From Thermus aquaticus (GTDB lineage: Bacteria; Deinococcota; Deinococci; Deinococcales; Thermaceae): a DNA stretch of 33,191 nt. The notes under the pieces were generated by a model. That model searched no databases. It worked only from the letters and a program-made list of their open reading frames with translations, and was not told the origin of the DNA. The DNA is taken from contig NZ_LHCI01000106.1 in assembly GCF_001280255.1 (NCBI RefSeq), forward strand, positions 182,104-215,294. The letters are read 5' to 3'. Both the position numbers and the translations under genes were made by a program. This document shows, in pieces, positions 7,718 through 15,211 of this stretch (the stretch's first letter is position 1; each line of letters begins with the position of its first letter).

Positions 7718-8659
7718 ATGGGCCTCCTGGACAACCTCCTAAACGCCTTTCTCAAGGCTACGGACCCAAGGCCCCGCTACACCGAAAGCAGGTGCCTCCT
7801 CTACAAGAACAGCGTGGGGGGGTGCGACCGGTGCTACCAGGTCTGCCCCAAGGGGGCGGTGCGGCTGGAGGGGTGGCGGGTGGAGCTGGACGAGGTGCTC
7901 TGCACGGGGTGCGGCCTCTGCACCGGGGTCTGCCCCGGGGTGGCCCTGGAGTACCCCCTGGGGGCCATCCAGGAGGCCCTGATCCGGGGCAAGGGGCAGA
8001 TAAGGTGCTCCAAGGCGGAGGGCAAGGGGGAGGAGGTCCTCTGCCTGGGCCGCCTCACCCCGGGCCTTCTGGCCGAGGCGGGAAGCCGCTTCAGGAAGGT
8101 GGTCCTGGCCCGGGGGGACTGCGCCACCTGCCGCATCGGGGGGCCTTCCGTGCCGGAGCACCTGGAAAGGATGGCCGAGGAGGCCAGGCGCTACCACCCC
8201 GTGGAGGTGGAGGTGGTGGAAGGCCCCCTGCCGGGGGAGCCCGTGGGCCGACGGGAGCTTTTCCAGGCCCTTCTGGGAAGCGCCCGGCGCGCCGCCGCCG
8301 ACCTGGTCCCCGAGCCTCCCCTCCCCGCCCCCGAGGAGGAGAAGGGCCTGCCCGCTGAGCTTCGCCTGAGGCTTGTGGCCGCCAGGCGGGCCTCCGAGGT
8401 CCGCTGGCCCCGGATCCGGGTGGAGGAGGGGTGCACCCTCTGCCCGGTCTGCGCCAACGTCTGCCCCACGGAGGCCGTGCGGCGGGTGAGGGAGGGGGAG
8501 GAGTATGTCCTCCTCCTGAAGGTGGAGGCCTGCACGGGGTGTGGGGCTTGTGTGGAGAGCTGCCCGCCCCAGGTGATCCGCCTCGAGGAGGCCCCCAAGG
8601 AGGAGCTTCACCAGGAGGTGGAGCTCTTCCGGGGCAAGCCTCCCTGGTACGACCTTTGA
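7718..8659 (+). CDS. Multi-cluster 4Fe-4S ferredoxin-type protein
   Basis: A 313-residue soluble iron-sulfur protein with two dicluster modules. The N-terminal module has CDRCYQVCP and CTGCGLCTGVCP (residues ~36-75). The C-terminal module has CTLCPVCANVCP and CTGCGACVESCPP (residues ~240-285). The middle (residues ~90-230) includes a separate CATC pair and may form its own domain. The pattern supports up to four [4Fe-4S] clusters and a role in electron transfer. The partner is not known; it sits 24 bp upstream of a flavoprotein dehydrogenase, which has its own TATAAT promoter. No signal peptide or twin-arginine motif is seen. Confidence 0.82.
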   Translation: MGLLDNLLNAFLKATDPRPRYTESRCLLYKNSVGGCDRCYQVCPKGAVRLEGWRVELDEVLCTGCGLCTGVCPGVALEYPLGAIQEALIRGKGQIRCSKAEGKGEEVLCLGRLTPGLLAEAGSRFRKVVLARGDCATCRIGGPSVPEHLERMAEEARRYHPVEVEVVEGPLPGEPVGRRELFQALLGSARRAAADLVPEPPLPAPEEEKGLPAELRLRLVAARRASEVRWPRIRVEEGCTLCPVCANVCPTEAVRRVREGEEYVLLLKVEACTGCGACVESCPPQVIRLEEAPKEELHQEVELFRGKPPWYDL

Positions 8660-8665
8660 ACCTAG

Positions 8666-8671
8666 TATAAT
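8666..8671 (+). promoter_or_regulatory. Consensus -10 box for the FAD-binding dehydrogenase gene
   Basis: A perfect TATAAT lies 12 nt before ATG 8684, implying a leader of about five bases. No good -35 is seen at 16-18 nt, and CTTTGA at 8654 is too close. Confidence 0.55.
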
Positions 8672-8683
8672 CCCCTTAAACCT

Positions 8684-10324
8684 ATGGATGCGGATGTCCT
8701 TGTGGTGGGTGGGGGCTTGGCGGGCCTGGTGGTGGCCACCGAGGTGGCGGTAAGGGGCAAGCGCGTCCTCCTCCTGGAGCAGGAGCCTTACTTGGGCGGG
8801 CAAGCCTTCTGGTCCTTCGGGGGGCTTTTCTTGGTGAATTCCCCCGAGCAGAGGCGGCTTGGCATCCGGGACTCCCTGGAATTGGCCCGCCAGGATTGGT
8901 TCGGCTCGGCAGGCTACGATCGGCCTGAGGACGCTTGGGGGCGGCGCTTTGCTGAGGCTTACCTGGAGTTCGCTGCCTCGGAGAAGCGGGCCTGGCTCCG
9001 TGCCTTAGGGGTGAGGTTCTTCCCCGTGGTGGGCTGGGCGGAGCGGGGCGGCGGGCTGGCCACAGGCCACGGCAACTCCGTTCCCCGGTTCCATATTGTC
9101 TGGGGCACGGGTCCAGGCCTCCTGGAGCCCTTCCTCCGGCGCCTTGACTCCCTGGAGGAAAAGGGCTTGGTCCGGGTCCTACTCCGCCACCGGGTGGAGG
9201 AGGTTTTGGTGGAAGGCGGCAGGGCGGTGGGCGTAGCGGGAGTGGTGCTGGAGCCCGATCCCAGCCCGAGGGGTGCCCCCAAAAGCCGCAAGGCCATAGG
9301 AGAGTTCCGCTTCCTGGCTCAGGCGGTGGTCCTGGCCACGGGGGGCATCGGGGCCAACCTGGACCTGGTGCGGCGCTACTGGCCTAAGTACCTGGGTAGG
9401 CCACCCGAAAGGCTTCTTTCCGGCGTGCCGGACCACGTGGACGGGAGCGGGATCTTGGCCGCAGGAAAGGCGGGGGCGCACCTTGTCAACCTGGACCGGA
9501 TGTGGCACTACCCCGAGGGGGTGGAGAACCACACCCCCATCTGGAGCCGCCACGGGATCCGCATTCTCCCTGGGCCCTCTGCCCTTTGGGTGGACGCCAC
9601 CGGAAGGCGCCTTCCCCCACCCCTCTTCCCGGGGTTTGATGCCCTGGAGACCCTGCGCTACCTCCGGGGTGCGGGATTTGACTGGAGTTGGTTTGTGCTC
9701 AACCTGCGGATCCTTAAAAAGGAGTTTGCCCTCTCGGGCTCGGAGCAGAACCCAGACCTCACGGGAAAGAGCCTGGTGCAGGTGCTGCGCAACCGCCTTT
9801 TTGGCCCACCAGCGCCAGTCAAGGCCTTCCTGGAGCGGGGGAAGGACTTTGTGGTGGCGGGGAACCTCTCCGAGCTCATGCGCAAGATGGACGCCCTGGC
9901 CCCAGGGGTCCTGGACCCCGCGCGCTTGGAAAAGGAGGTGAAGGCCCGGGATTTGGAGTTTTTAAACCCCTTTGCCAAGGACTCCCAGGTCCTGGCCCTC
10001 CGGGGCTTCCGCCGCTACCTGGGCGACCGCCTCTTCCGGGTGGCCCCCCCGGCCCCCATCCTGGATCCCAAGGGCGGTCCCTTGGTGGCCGTGCGCCTTT
10101 GGACCCTCACCCGCAAGACCCTGGGAGGTATACAGACAGACCTCGAGGGCCGGGCCCTTACCCCCGCGGGAAACCCCCTTCCAGGCCTTTTCGCCGCCGG
10201 GGAGGCCGCGGGGTTCGGTGGGGGTGGGGTGCACGGGTACAAGGCCCTCGAGGGCACCTTCCTGGGAGGGTGCCTCTTCTCGGGCCTCCAGGCGGCCAAG
10301 GGGGTGCTGAAGGGTCTAGAATAG
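8684..10324 (+). CDS. FAD-binding dehydrogenase (3-ketosteroid dehydrogenase/fumarate reductase flavoprotein superfamily)
   Basis: A 546-residue flavoprotein. The N-terminus is a Rossmann FAD site (VLVVGGGLAGLVVATEVA with a following acidic LLLEQ). Residues ~215-225 hold AVVLATGGIGANLDLV. The C-terminus has PGLFAAGEAAGFGGGGVHGYKALEGTFLGGCLFSG, which closes the FAD site as in the succinate dehydrogenase/KsdD group. Sequence style fits the broad 'FAD-binding dehydrogenase' family whose natural substrates are mostly undefined. It may exchange electrons with the adjacent ferredoxin, but this is inference from position. Third-position GC is slightly lower than in the neighbouring housekeeping genes. 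Confidence 0.88.
   Translation: MDADVLVVGGGLAGLVVATEVAVRGKRVLLLEQEPYLGGQAFWSFGGLFLVNSPEQRRLGIRDSLELARQDWFGSAGYDRPEDAWGRRFAEAYLEFAASEKRAWLRALGVRFFPVVGWAERGGGLATGHGNSVPRFHIVWGTGPGLLEPFLRRLDSLEEKGLVRVLLRHRVEEVLVEGGRAVGVAGVVLEPDPSPRGAPKSRKAIGEFRFLAQAVVLATGGIGANLDLVRRYWPKYLGRPPERLLSGVPDHVDGSGILAAGKAGAHLVNLDRMWHYPEGVENHTPIWSRHGIRILPGPSALWVDATGRRLPPPLFPGFDALETLRYLRGAGFDWSWFVLNLRILKKEFALSGSEQNPDLTGKSLVQVLRNRLFGPPAPVKAFLERGKDFVVAGNLSELMRKMDALAPGVLDPARLEKEVKARDLEFLNPFAKDSQVLALRGFRRYLGDRLFRVAPPAPILDPKGGPLVAVRLWTLTRKTLGGIQTDLEGRALTPAGNPLPGLFAAGEAAGFGGGGVHGYKALEGTFLGGCLFSGLQAAKGVLKGLE
10317..10322 (+). promoter_or_regulatory. Candidate leaderless -10 box for the epimerase gene
   Basis: TAGAAT overlaps the end of the dehydrogenase gene and lies 6 nt before the ATG at 10329. 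Confidence 0.45.
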
Positions 10325-10328
10325 GCCC

Positions 10329-10721
10329 ATGCGGCTTCACCACGTGGGCATCGCCGTGGAGGACCTGGAAGAGGCCAAGGCCCGCTACCTGCTCCTGGGC
10401 TTTAGGGTGGAGGCCGAGGGGGAGGTGGCGGCCCAGGGGGTGCGGGTGGCCATGCTAAAGGGGGAAGGGGAGGCCCTTCTGGAGCTTTTGGCCCCCCTGG
10501 GACCGGAAACCCCGGTGGGGCGCTTTTTGGCGAAGCGGGGCCCCGGGCTTCACCACCTGGCCTTCGCCACAGGGCGCATAGAGGAGGACCTGGCCCGGCT
10601 CAGGGCGGAAGGGGCCAGGCTCATTGACGAGGTCCCCCGGCCTGGCTTCGGCGGGCACCGGGTGGCCTTCCTCCACCCCACCTTTGGCCTCGGGGTCCTC
10701 TGGGAGCTGGTGGAGGCCTAA
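10329..10721 (+). CDS. mce: Methylmalonyl-CoA epimerase (VOC family)
   Basis: A 130-residue vicinal-oxygen-chelate protein that interconverts (R)- and (S)-methylmalonyl-CoA, linking propionyl-CoA to succinyl-CoA. It has the two beta-alpha-beta-beta-beta modules of the family. Likely metal ligands are the His of LHHVGIAVEDL (residues 4-5), the His pair in GLHHLAFAT (~75) and the Glu of LWELVEA at the end. The length and ELLAPLGPETPVGRFLAKRGPGLHH block are typical of this enzyme. The stop codon opens the 10719 hairpin repeat. Confidence 0.93.
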   Translation: MRLHHVGIAVEDLEEAKARYLLLGFRVEAEGEVAAQGVRVAMLKGEGEALLELLAPLGPETPVGRFLAKRGPGLHHLAFATGRIEEDLARLRAEGARLIDEVPRPGFGGHRVAFLHPTFGLGVLWELVEA

Positions 10722-10757
10722 GTACCCCGCCGTGGCAAAAGCCACGGCGGGGGCCCC
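10719..10757 (+). repeat. Stop-codon-linked hairpin element, copy 1 (probable terminator)
   Basis: Starting at the TAA of the epimerase gene: GTACCCC, then a perfect 12-bp inverted repeat CCCCGCCGTGGC / GCCACGGCGGGG with an AAAA loop, then GGCCCC. The same layout, with compensatory changes in the stem, occurs at 32925 and (shortened) at 18018 on the minus strand. There is no U-tract, so the hairpin may end transcription in another way or protect the 3' end. Confidence 0.75.
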
Positions 10758-10770
10758 TAGATCAGGGATT

Positions 10771-11127
10771 ATGGGCCAACGCTTGGCGGGGAAGCGGCTC
10801 TACCTGGTCCTGGCCCTGGGCTGGATGGGGGTCTTGTGGTACTTTTCCTCCCTGCCCGCCACGGGGGCGGGCCTCCCCCACCCTTGGGACAAGGGGGCCC
10901 ACCTCCTGGCCTACGCCCTTTTGGGCTTCCTCCTTGGGCGGGGGCTTGGGGGCTTGTATCCCGCCTTTTTCCTCGCCGCCCTCTACGGCCTGGTGGACGA
11001 GTGGCACCAGAACTTCGTCCCCGGGCGGGAGGCCTTTGGCCTGGACCTTATGGCCGACTTCCTCGGGGCCTACCTGGGGGCTAGAGGGGCGGGTAGATGG
11101 GAAGCTCTAAGAGGCGCCCGCCCTTAG
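10771..11127 (+). CDS. VanZ-like family membrane protein
   Basis: A 118-residue membrane protein with about four helices. It has the VanZ-like signature: DKGAHLLAYALLGFLLG (residues ~38-54) and DEWHQNFVPGREAFGLDLMADFLGAYLGA (residues ~74-102), where the acidic residues and HQxFVPGR motif are conserved. The family function is poorly defined; VanZ itself gives low-level teicoplanin resistance. ATG at 10771 is the first start after the hairpin element. The 3' end overlaps the convergent SDR gene by 47 bp. Confidence 0.85.
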   Translation: MGQRLAGKRLYLVLALGWMGVLWYFSSLPATGAGLPHPWDKGAHLLAYALLGFLLGRGLGGLYPAFFLAALYGLVDEWHQNFVPGREAFGLDLMADFLGAYLGARGAGRWEALRGARP

Positions 11128-11764
11128 CCTCTGCCGCCTGGACCACCATCTCCGCCACCAGTTCCGGGGCGATCCAGCGGCTGGGGTCGGCCTCGGGCAT
11201 GGCCCGGCGGTTGGCCTCGGTGTCCAGGGTGCCCATGGGGTAGACCACCAGAAAGCGCACCCCCGCCACCTCCCCCTGCAGGGACTTGAGGAGGCTCGCC
11301 AAGGCAGTCTTGGCCATGGTGTAGAGGGCCCGGCCCGGCCCCGTCCCCGTCCAGGCGGGTCCGGCGGCGAAGGCGGCGAAGAAGCCCTCTTGACGGGCCT
11401 CCATGTAGGGGAGGACGGCCTTTAGGAGGTTGTAGGTGGTGCGCAGGTTCAGGTCTAGCATCCAGTCGTAAAGCCCCGGCTCCGAGTCCAGAAAGCGCCC
11501 GGCGGCGAACCCCCCCACGGTGTGGACCACGCCGTAGAGGGGGGCTTCCCCTTCCACGAAGCGGGCCAGGGCCAAGGCCTCCTCCAGTCTGGTCAGGTCG
11601 GCCACGAAGGTCTTAGCCCCCACCGCCTCCGCCCTTTCCGCCATGCGCTCTAAGCGGGGGTCGGAGAGGAAGAGCCTGGCCCCCGCCCGGTGGAAGGCGG
11701 GAATGAGGGCCCTGGCAAGGGCGCCCCCGGCCCCGGTGATGAGAAAGGCCTTTCCTTCCAGCAT
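11081..11764 (-). CDS. Short-chain dehydrogenase/reductase with atypical catalytic site
   Basis: A 227-residue Rossmann protein of classical-SDR size. The cofactor motif is ITGAGGALARAL at the N-terminus, FVADL gives the conserved Asp near residue 61, and the active-site YTMAK holds Tyr and Lys. The catalytic Ser expected 13 residues before Tyr is a Gly in an AAFAAGPAW stretch, and the usual NNAG motif reads HTVGG. The fold is clear, but activity may be altered. ATG 11764 has TAGAAT 6 nt upstream. The substrate is unknown. Confidence 0.85.
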   Translation of the reverse strand: MLEGKAFLITGAGGALARALIPAFHRAGARLFLSDPRLERMAERAEAVGAKTFVADLTRLEEALALARFVEGEAPLYGVVHTVGGFAAGRFLDSEPGLYDWMLDLNLRTTYNLLKAVLPYMEARQEGFFAAFAAGPAWTGTGPGRALYTMAKTALASLLKSLQGEVAGVRFLVVYPMGTLDTEANRRAMPEADPSRWIAPELVAEMVVQAAEAKGGRLLELPIYPPL

Positions 11765-11768
11765 GGCC

Positions 11769-12743
11769 TCATTCTACGGGGATGAAGGCCAGGAACTGGG
11801 GCGGGAAGCCCAATGAGGGGAGGGCCACCCTCTGGGGCGGGGAGGGGACCAGGTCGTAGACGTAGAGGAGGCTTCCTGAGGCCAGGTAGAGGTAGCTATC
11901 CTGCCCCACCAGGCCGGCGGCGAAGTTCAGGAAGACCTCCTGAGGCCCTGAGTCCCTGGGCTCCAGGACCTGGAAGCCCCGGCCCAAGGCCGCAAGCCCC
12001 GCCACCGGGTCCAGGGCCAGCCGGGCCTGCCCTGGGAAATCCCCCAGGACCTTACGGCTTTGCAGGGTGTCCCCTAGGAGGGTGTAGAGGCGGGTTTCCG
12101 TGGCCGTGGCCCCCAGGCTCAGAAGCCTTCCCCGGCTTCCGTCCGCCCTGAAGTCAAAGGGTCCCTGGGCCAGGGGCAGATCCAGGGGCTTTTCCAGCCT
12201 GGGGCTTCCCCCGGGGTTTTGGGCCGGGCGGAAGCCCATGGCGCTTGGGGTCATGTAGGCCAAGAGGTCCAGGGTGCCCTGGGGGAGGAGGGCGAGGCGG
12301 AGGGGCCCCTCGAGGCCCGTGAGGTCGGCCTCGAGGGGGTCCTCCAGGCCGGGGGGAAAGAGGAAAGCCTTTCCCGCCTCCGGGCAGTGGACCAGGAGCC
12401 GGTTCTGCCCCAGGCGCAGGTAGCCCCCGGCGCAGCCCGTGAGGGGCGCCGTGGCCTGGAGGTTCTGGGGGACGGAGGCCTCGCTGAAGCCTGAGGTGGC
12501 GTAGGCCTCGAGGCGGTCCAGGAAGAGGAGGTAAAGCCGCCCCTGGCTCCCCCAGTAGGCCAGGTCCTGGAGGCCATCCTTGCTCCAGGTGGCCACGGGG
12601 GCGGCCAGGCCCGCCTGGAGGTCCCGGGCCCGGTAAAAGCGCACCTCGCTCCCGCTCCCCGCCGCCACCAGGGCGGGGAGGGGGGGCTCCTGGCTTCCCG
12701 TGCAGGCGGAAAGGAGAAGGAGAAGGAGGAGCCACTTCCTCAC
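11769..12743 (-). CDS. Lipoprotein encoded at the end of the Lpt-like cassette
   Basis: A 324-residue protein with a short lipoprotein signal: MRKWLLLLLLLSAC, with the lipobox cysteine at residue 14. The rest is a run of short beta-prone segments (for example GRLYLLFLDRLEAY, GYLRLGQNRLLVHC, DSYLYLASGSLLYVYDL) resembling a beta-propeller; I cannot name a family. The GTG start at 12743 overlaps the LptD-like stop (GTGA) and has GGGAGG just upstream, so the long N-terminal extension possible in this frame is rejected. Tight coupling to LptD suggests an outer-membrane partner role, comparable in position to LptE, but this is inference. Confidence 0.8.
   Translation of the reverse strand: MRKWLLLLLLLSACTGSQEPPLPALVAAGSGSEVRFYRARDLQAGLAAPVATWSKDGLQDLAYWGSQGRLYLLFLDRLEAYATSGFSEASVPQNLQATAPLTGCAGGYLRLGQNRLLVHCPEAGKAFLFPPGLEDPLEADLTGLEGPLRLALLPQGTLDLLAYMTPSAMGFRPAQNPGGSPRLEKPLDLPLAQGPFDFRADGSRGRLLSLGATATETRLYTLLGDTLQSRKVLGDFPGQARLALDPVAGLAALGRGFQVLEPRDSGPQEVFLNFAAGLVGQDSYLYLASGSLLYVYDLVPSPPQRVALPSLGFPPQFLAFIPVE
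11771..11776 (-). promoter_or_regulatory. Candidate leaderless -10 box for the SDR gene
   Basis: TAGAAT on the minus strand, within the last codons of the lipoprotein gene, lies 6 nt before the SDR ATG at 11764. Confidence 0.45.
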
Positions 12744-15211
12744 GGCCCACCTCCCAGCTTCACGCCCTCCTCGGAGAGGAGGAGGCCTGCCGCCTGCCCC
12801 CCGTAGAGGAAGGCCAGGCCGAAGCTTCCCTTGGCGGCGTCCACCGTGACCCGCATGGCCCAGCAGCACCGGTCCAGGACCAGGATAAACCGGGGCTTCA
12901 AGGCCTCCCCGGGCAGGTTCTGGGTGAGGAGGGCGGCGAGGTGGAGCCGGGTGTTCTCCCGGCCCAGGAAGGTGAGGGTGGGGCCGAAGGCCCGTAGGGC
13001 GAGGTTGTAGCCTTCGGGCCGGTCGGGGCGGCGGGTGTAGGTGAGGCTTCCCGAGAAGGCGAGGCCCGGGATGGCGTTCCCCCCTTCCTCGTCGGGAGGG
13101 GTGGGCCGCCAGAGCTCGGCGCCCCCGGTGAAGGTGGCGTCCCTTAGGTAGACCCCGGGGTCCCCCACCTCGGGCAGGTGGAGGTTGGCCGTGAGGCGGA
13201 AGCCCACCTCGGGGAGGGCCTGGCTCAAGGCGAGGCGCAGGTTGCTGGCCCGGAAGCCTTCCTGGTAGCGGCCCGAGAGAGCGAGGTCAAAGAGGGGCCC
13301 CGGGGCTACCCCAAAGCGCAGGCCCGTCTGGTAACCCAGGGCCTGGGCGTCCAGGCTGAGCTGGAGGCTTAAGCTGGTGGGGCCCCAGATGGCCTGCCCT
13401 GAGAGGCTTGTGGTGTTCCTGGCCCAGTCCCGGCGGCCCTGGAGGGTGTAGGCCTCTTGGCCCTCCCGGAAGGCGAAGGCGAGGGCGGTCTCCAGGGGGC
13501 CCTCCCCGTTCAGGCCGTGGCGGTGGCTGAGGTTCAGGCTGCCCCCGGGAAGGGCGTAGCCCCCCTGGAGGAGGAGGGGGTCAAAGAGGCCTTGGGCATG
13601 GTCGTAGCGGAGGCTGGCCCTTAAGGAGAAGGGGTAGGGGGTGAGGGCCGCCTCGGCCCGGGTCTCCAGGGGACCTTCCCCCTCGAGGCCCCGCTTGTGG
13701 TAGGCCCTGAGGGCGTAGCCCGTCTCCTGAAGGCGGGCCTCCAGTTCCAGGGGCAGGTAGACCCCCTTCTCCAGGTCCCGCCCCCCCTTGAGGTTTAGAA
13801 AGAGGGGCCTCTCCGTGTACCCCAGGGCCAGGGTGGCCTGGTGGCTCCGCCTTCCCGGGAGGGCATCAAAGCGGAAGGGGCTTTCCCCCTCCTGGACGCT
13901 TCTCCCGTAGGCCAGCTCCACGCTGAACCCCCCCAGGGCCTGGCGGAAGCTGGCGCTAGTGGTCCAGTCCACCTGCCTCTCGTGCTCCCCGTCCGGGTTC
14001 TGCGTGGTGTAATAAAAGCCCCGGAAGCGGTTCTCCGCCCGGAAGGTGGCCCCGGGCCAGGGGGTGAGGGTGAGGGCCTCGGCGTGGCTCAGGAGGGCCC
14101 GCCAGGCCTCCCCGTAAGGCCCTAGGGCCCGGGCGGAGCGGTTTAGGGGGTTGGTCTCCGCCAGGTAGCGGCCCAGGACCAGGCTCCCCTGGAAGGTGAA
14201 GGGGCCTTCCCGGAGGACGGGGCTTTGCGCCTCCAGCTCGGGGAGGCGCTGGAGGGTCCTGGGCGGGGGGGTGGCGGGGTCGTGGTCCAGGAAGCCCTCG
14301 AGCCTCAGGGCGTAGCGCCAGTCCTGGGGCCCGGGGGTGCCGGGGAGGAGGCCTTCCAGGCGGAAGCGGGAAAGCTTCTCCCGGGTGTCGTCCCGCTCCA
14401 GAAGGGCCGAGACCGAAAACTCCGCCCGCTTCAGGGCGTACTCCCCCCGGTACTGGAAGGTGTCCGGGGGGGTGTGGAGAAAGAAGTAGCGCTCCCTGGC
14501 CTCCCCAAGGCCCACGTGGTCCAAGCCGAAGCCGTAGCCCCGGCCCCCGTAGTAGTGAAGGAGGGTGTAGCCCAGGCCCAGCTCGGACACGTAGGGGAGG
14601 GCGGCCTTCACGTAGACCCCCTTGTCGTCCTGGCCCACCTCCAGCCTGGGTTGCCTCTCCGAGAGGAAGAGGAGGAGGACGGGAAGCTCCAAAAGGGGCT
14701 TTTCCTGGACCAGGAGGACCACCCCCCGGGCCACCACCCGGTCCCCGGGGTAGAGGACGATCTCCCGGGCCCGGAAGGCGTAATCGGGCACCGCCTGGCC
14801 GCAGGAGGCGCAGGGGGTGGCGTAGCCCCTCTGGAGGAGGATGGCCCCTGCCGCTCTTTGGCAGAGGGGGCCGGTGAGGAGGAGGTCCTTGGCCTCTATG
14901 CGCACCTCCAAGGCGTCAAAGCTCTCGTCGGAGAGGTCCACCTGAAGCTCCTCGGCCTCTATGAGGCGGCCCTCCTTGTCCTTGTAGCGCACCTTCCCCG
15001 AGAGGAGTAAAAGCCGCTTTCCCCGAAAGTAGACCACCCTTTCCGCCTCCAGGGCCTCCCCGTCCCGTTCCAGACGCACGGGGCTTCCCACCAGCACGTA
15101 GACCTCCTCCCCGCCCTCCTCCCGGAGCTCCAGCCTCTCGGCCTCCAACACCTTTAAGGTCCCCGCCATGGCCGGGAGAAGGAGGAAGAGGAGAAGGAGG
15201 CTCCACCTCAC
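12740..15211 (-). CDS. lptD: LptD-like (OstA) outer-membrane assembly protein
   Basis: An 823-residue protein. Residues 1-17 are a signal peptide (MRWSLLLLFLLLPAMAG). Residues ~18-110 form an OstA/LptA-like jellyroll repeat (RVVYFRGKRLLLLSGKVRYKDKEGRLIEAEELQVDL). A linker with Cys117 and TPCASC (Cys134, Cys137) follows, then about 660 residues of alternating beta-strands consistent with a large barrel. The C-terminus has adjacent cysteines 782-783 (LDRCCWAMRV), matching the Cys-Cys pair that forms interdomain disulfides in E. coli LptD. LptD inserts LPS into the outer leaflet; Thermus is regarded as lacking LPS, so the cargo may be another glycolipid. GTG at 15211 overlaps the preceding permease stop. 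Confidence 0.9.
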   Translation of the reverse strand: MRWSLLLLFLLLPAMAGTLKVLEAERLELREEGGEEVYVLVGSPVRLERDGEALEAERVVYFRGKRLLLLSGKVRYKDKEGRLIEAEELQVDLSDESFDALEVRIEAKDLLLTGPLCQRAAGAILLQRGYATPCASCGQAVPDYAFRAREIVLYPGDRVVARGVVLLVQEKPLLELPVLLLFLSERQPRLEVGQDDKGVYVKAALPYVSELGLGYTLLHYYGGRGYGFGLDHVGLGEARERYFFLHTPPDTFQYRGEYALKRAEFSVSALLERDDTREKLSRFRLEGLLPGTPGPQDWRYALRLEGFLDHDPATPPPRTLQRLPELEAQSPVLREGPFTFQGSLVLGRYLAETNPLNRSARALGPYGEAWRALLSHAEALTLTPWPGATFRAENRFRGFYYTTQNPDGEHERQVDWTTSASFRQALGGFSVELAYGRSVQEGESPFRFDALPGRRSHQATLALGYTERPLFLNLKGGRDLEKGVYLPLELEARLQETGYALRAYHKRGLEGEGPLETRAEAALTPYPFSLRASLRYDHAQGLFDPLLLQGGYALPGGSLNLSHRHGLNGEGPLETALAFAFREGQEAYTLQGRRDWARNTTSLSGQAIWGPTSLSLQLSLDAQALGYQTGLRFGVAPGPLFDLALSGRYQEGFRASNLRLALSQALPEVGFRLTANLHLPEVGDPGVYLRDATFTGGAELWRPTPPDEEGGNAIPGLAFSGSLTYTRRPDRPEGYNLALRAFGPTLTFLGRENTRLHLAALLTQNLPGEALKPRFILVLDRCCWAMRVTVDAAKGSFGLAFLYGGQAAGLLLSEEGVKLGGGP

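Noticed and set aside
12744-12869. N-terminal extension of the lipoprotein frame
   Set aside because: The lipobox signal begins at GTG 12743 with GGGAGG upstream; the extension is the antisense of nothing useful and overlaps lptD coding sequence.
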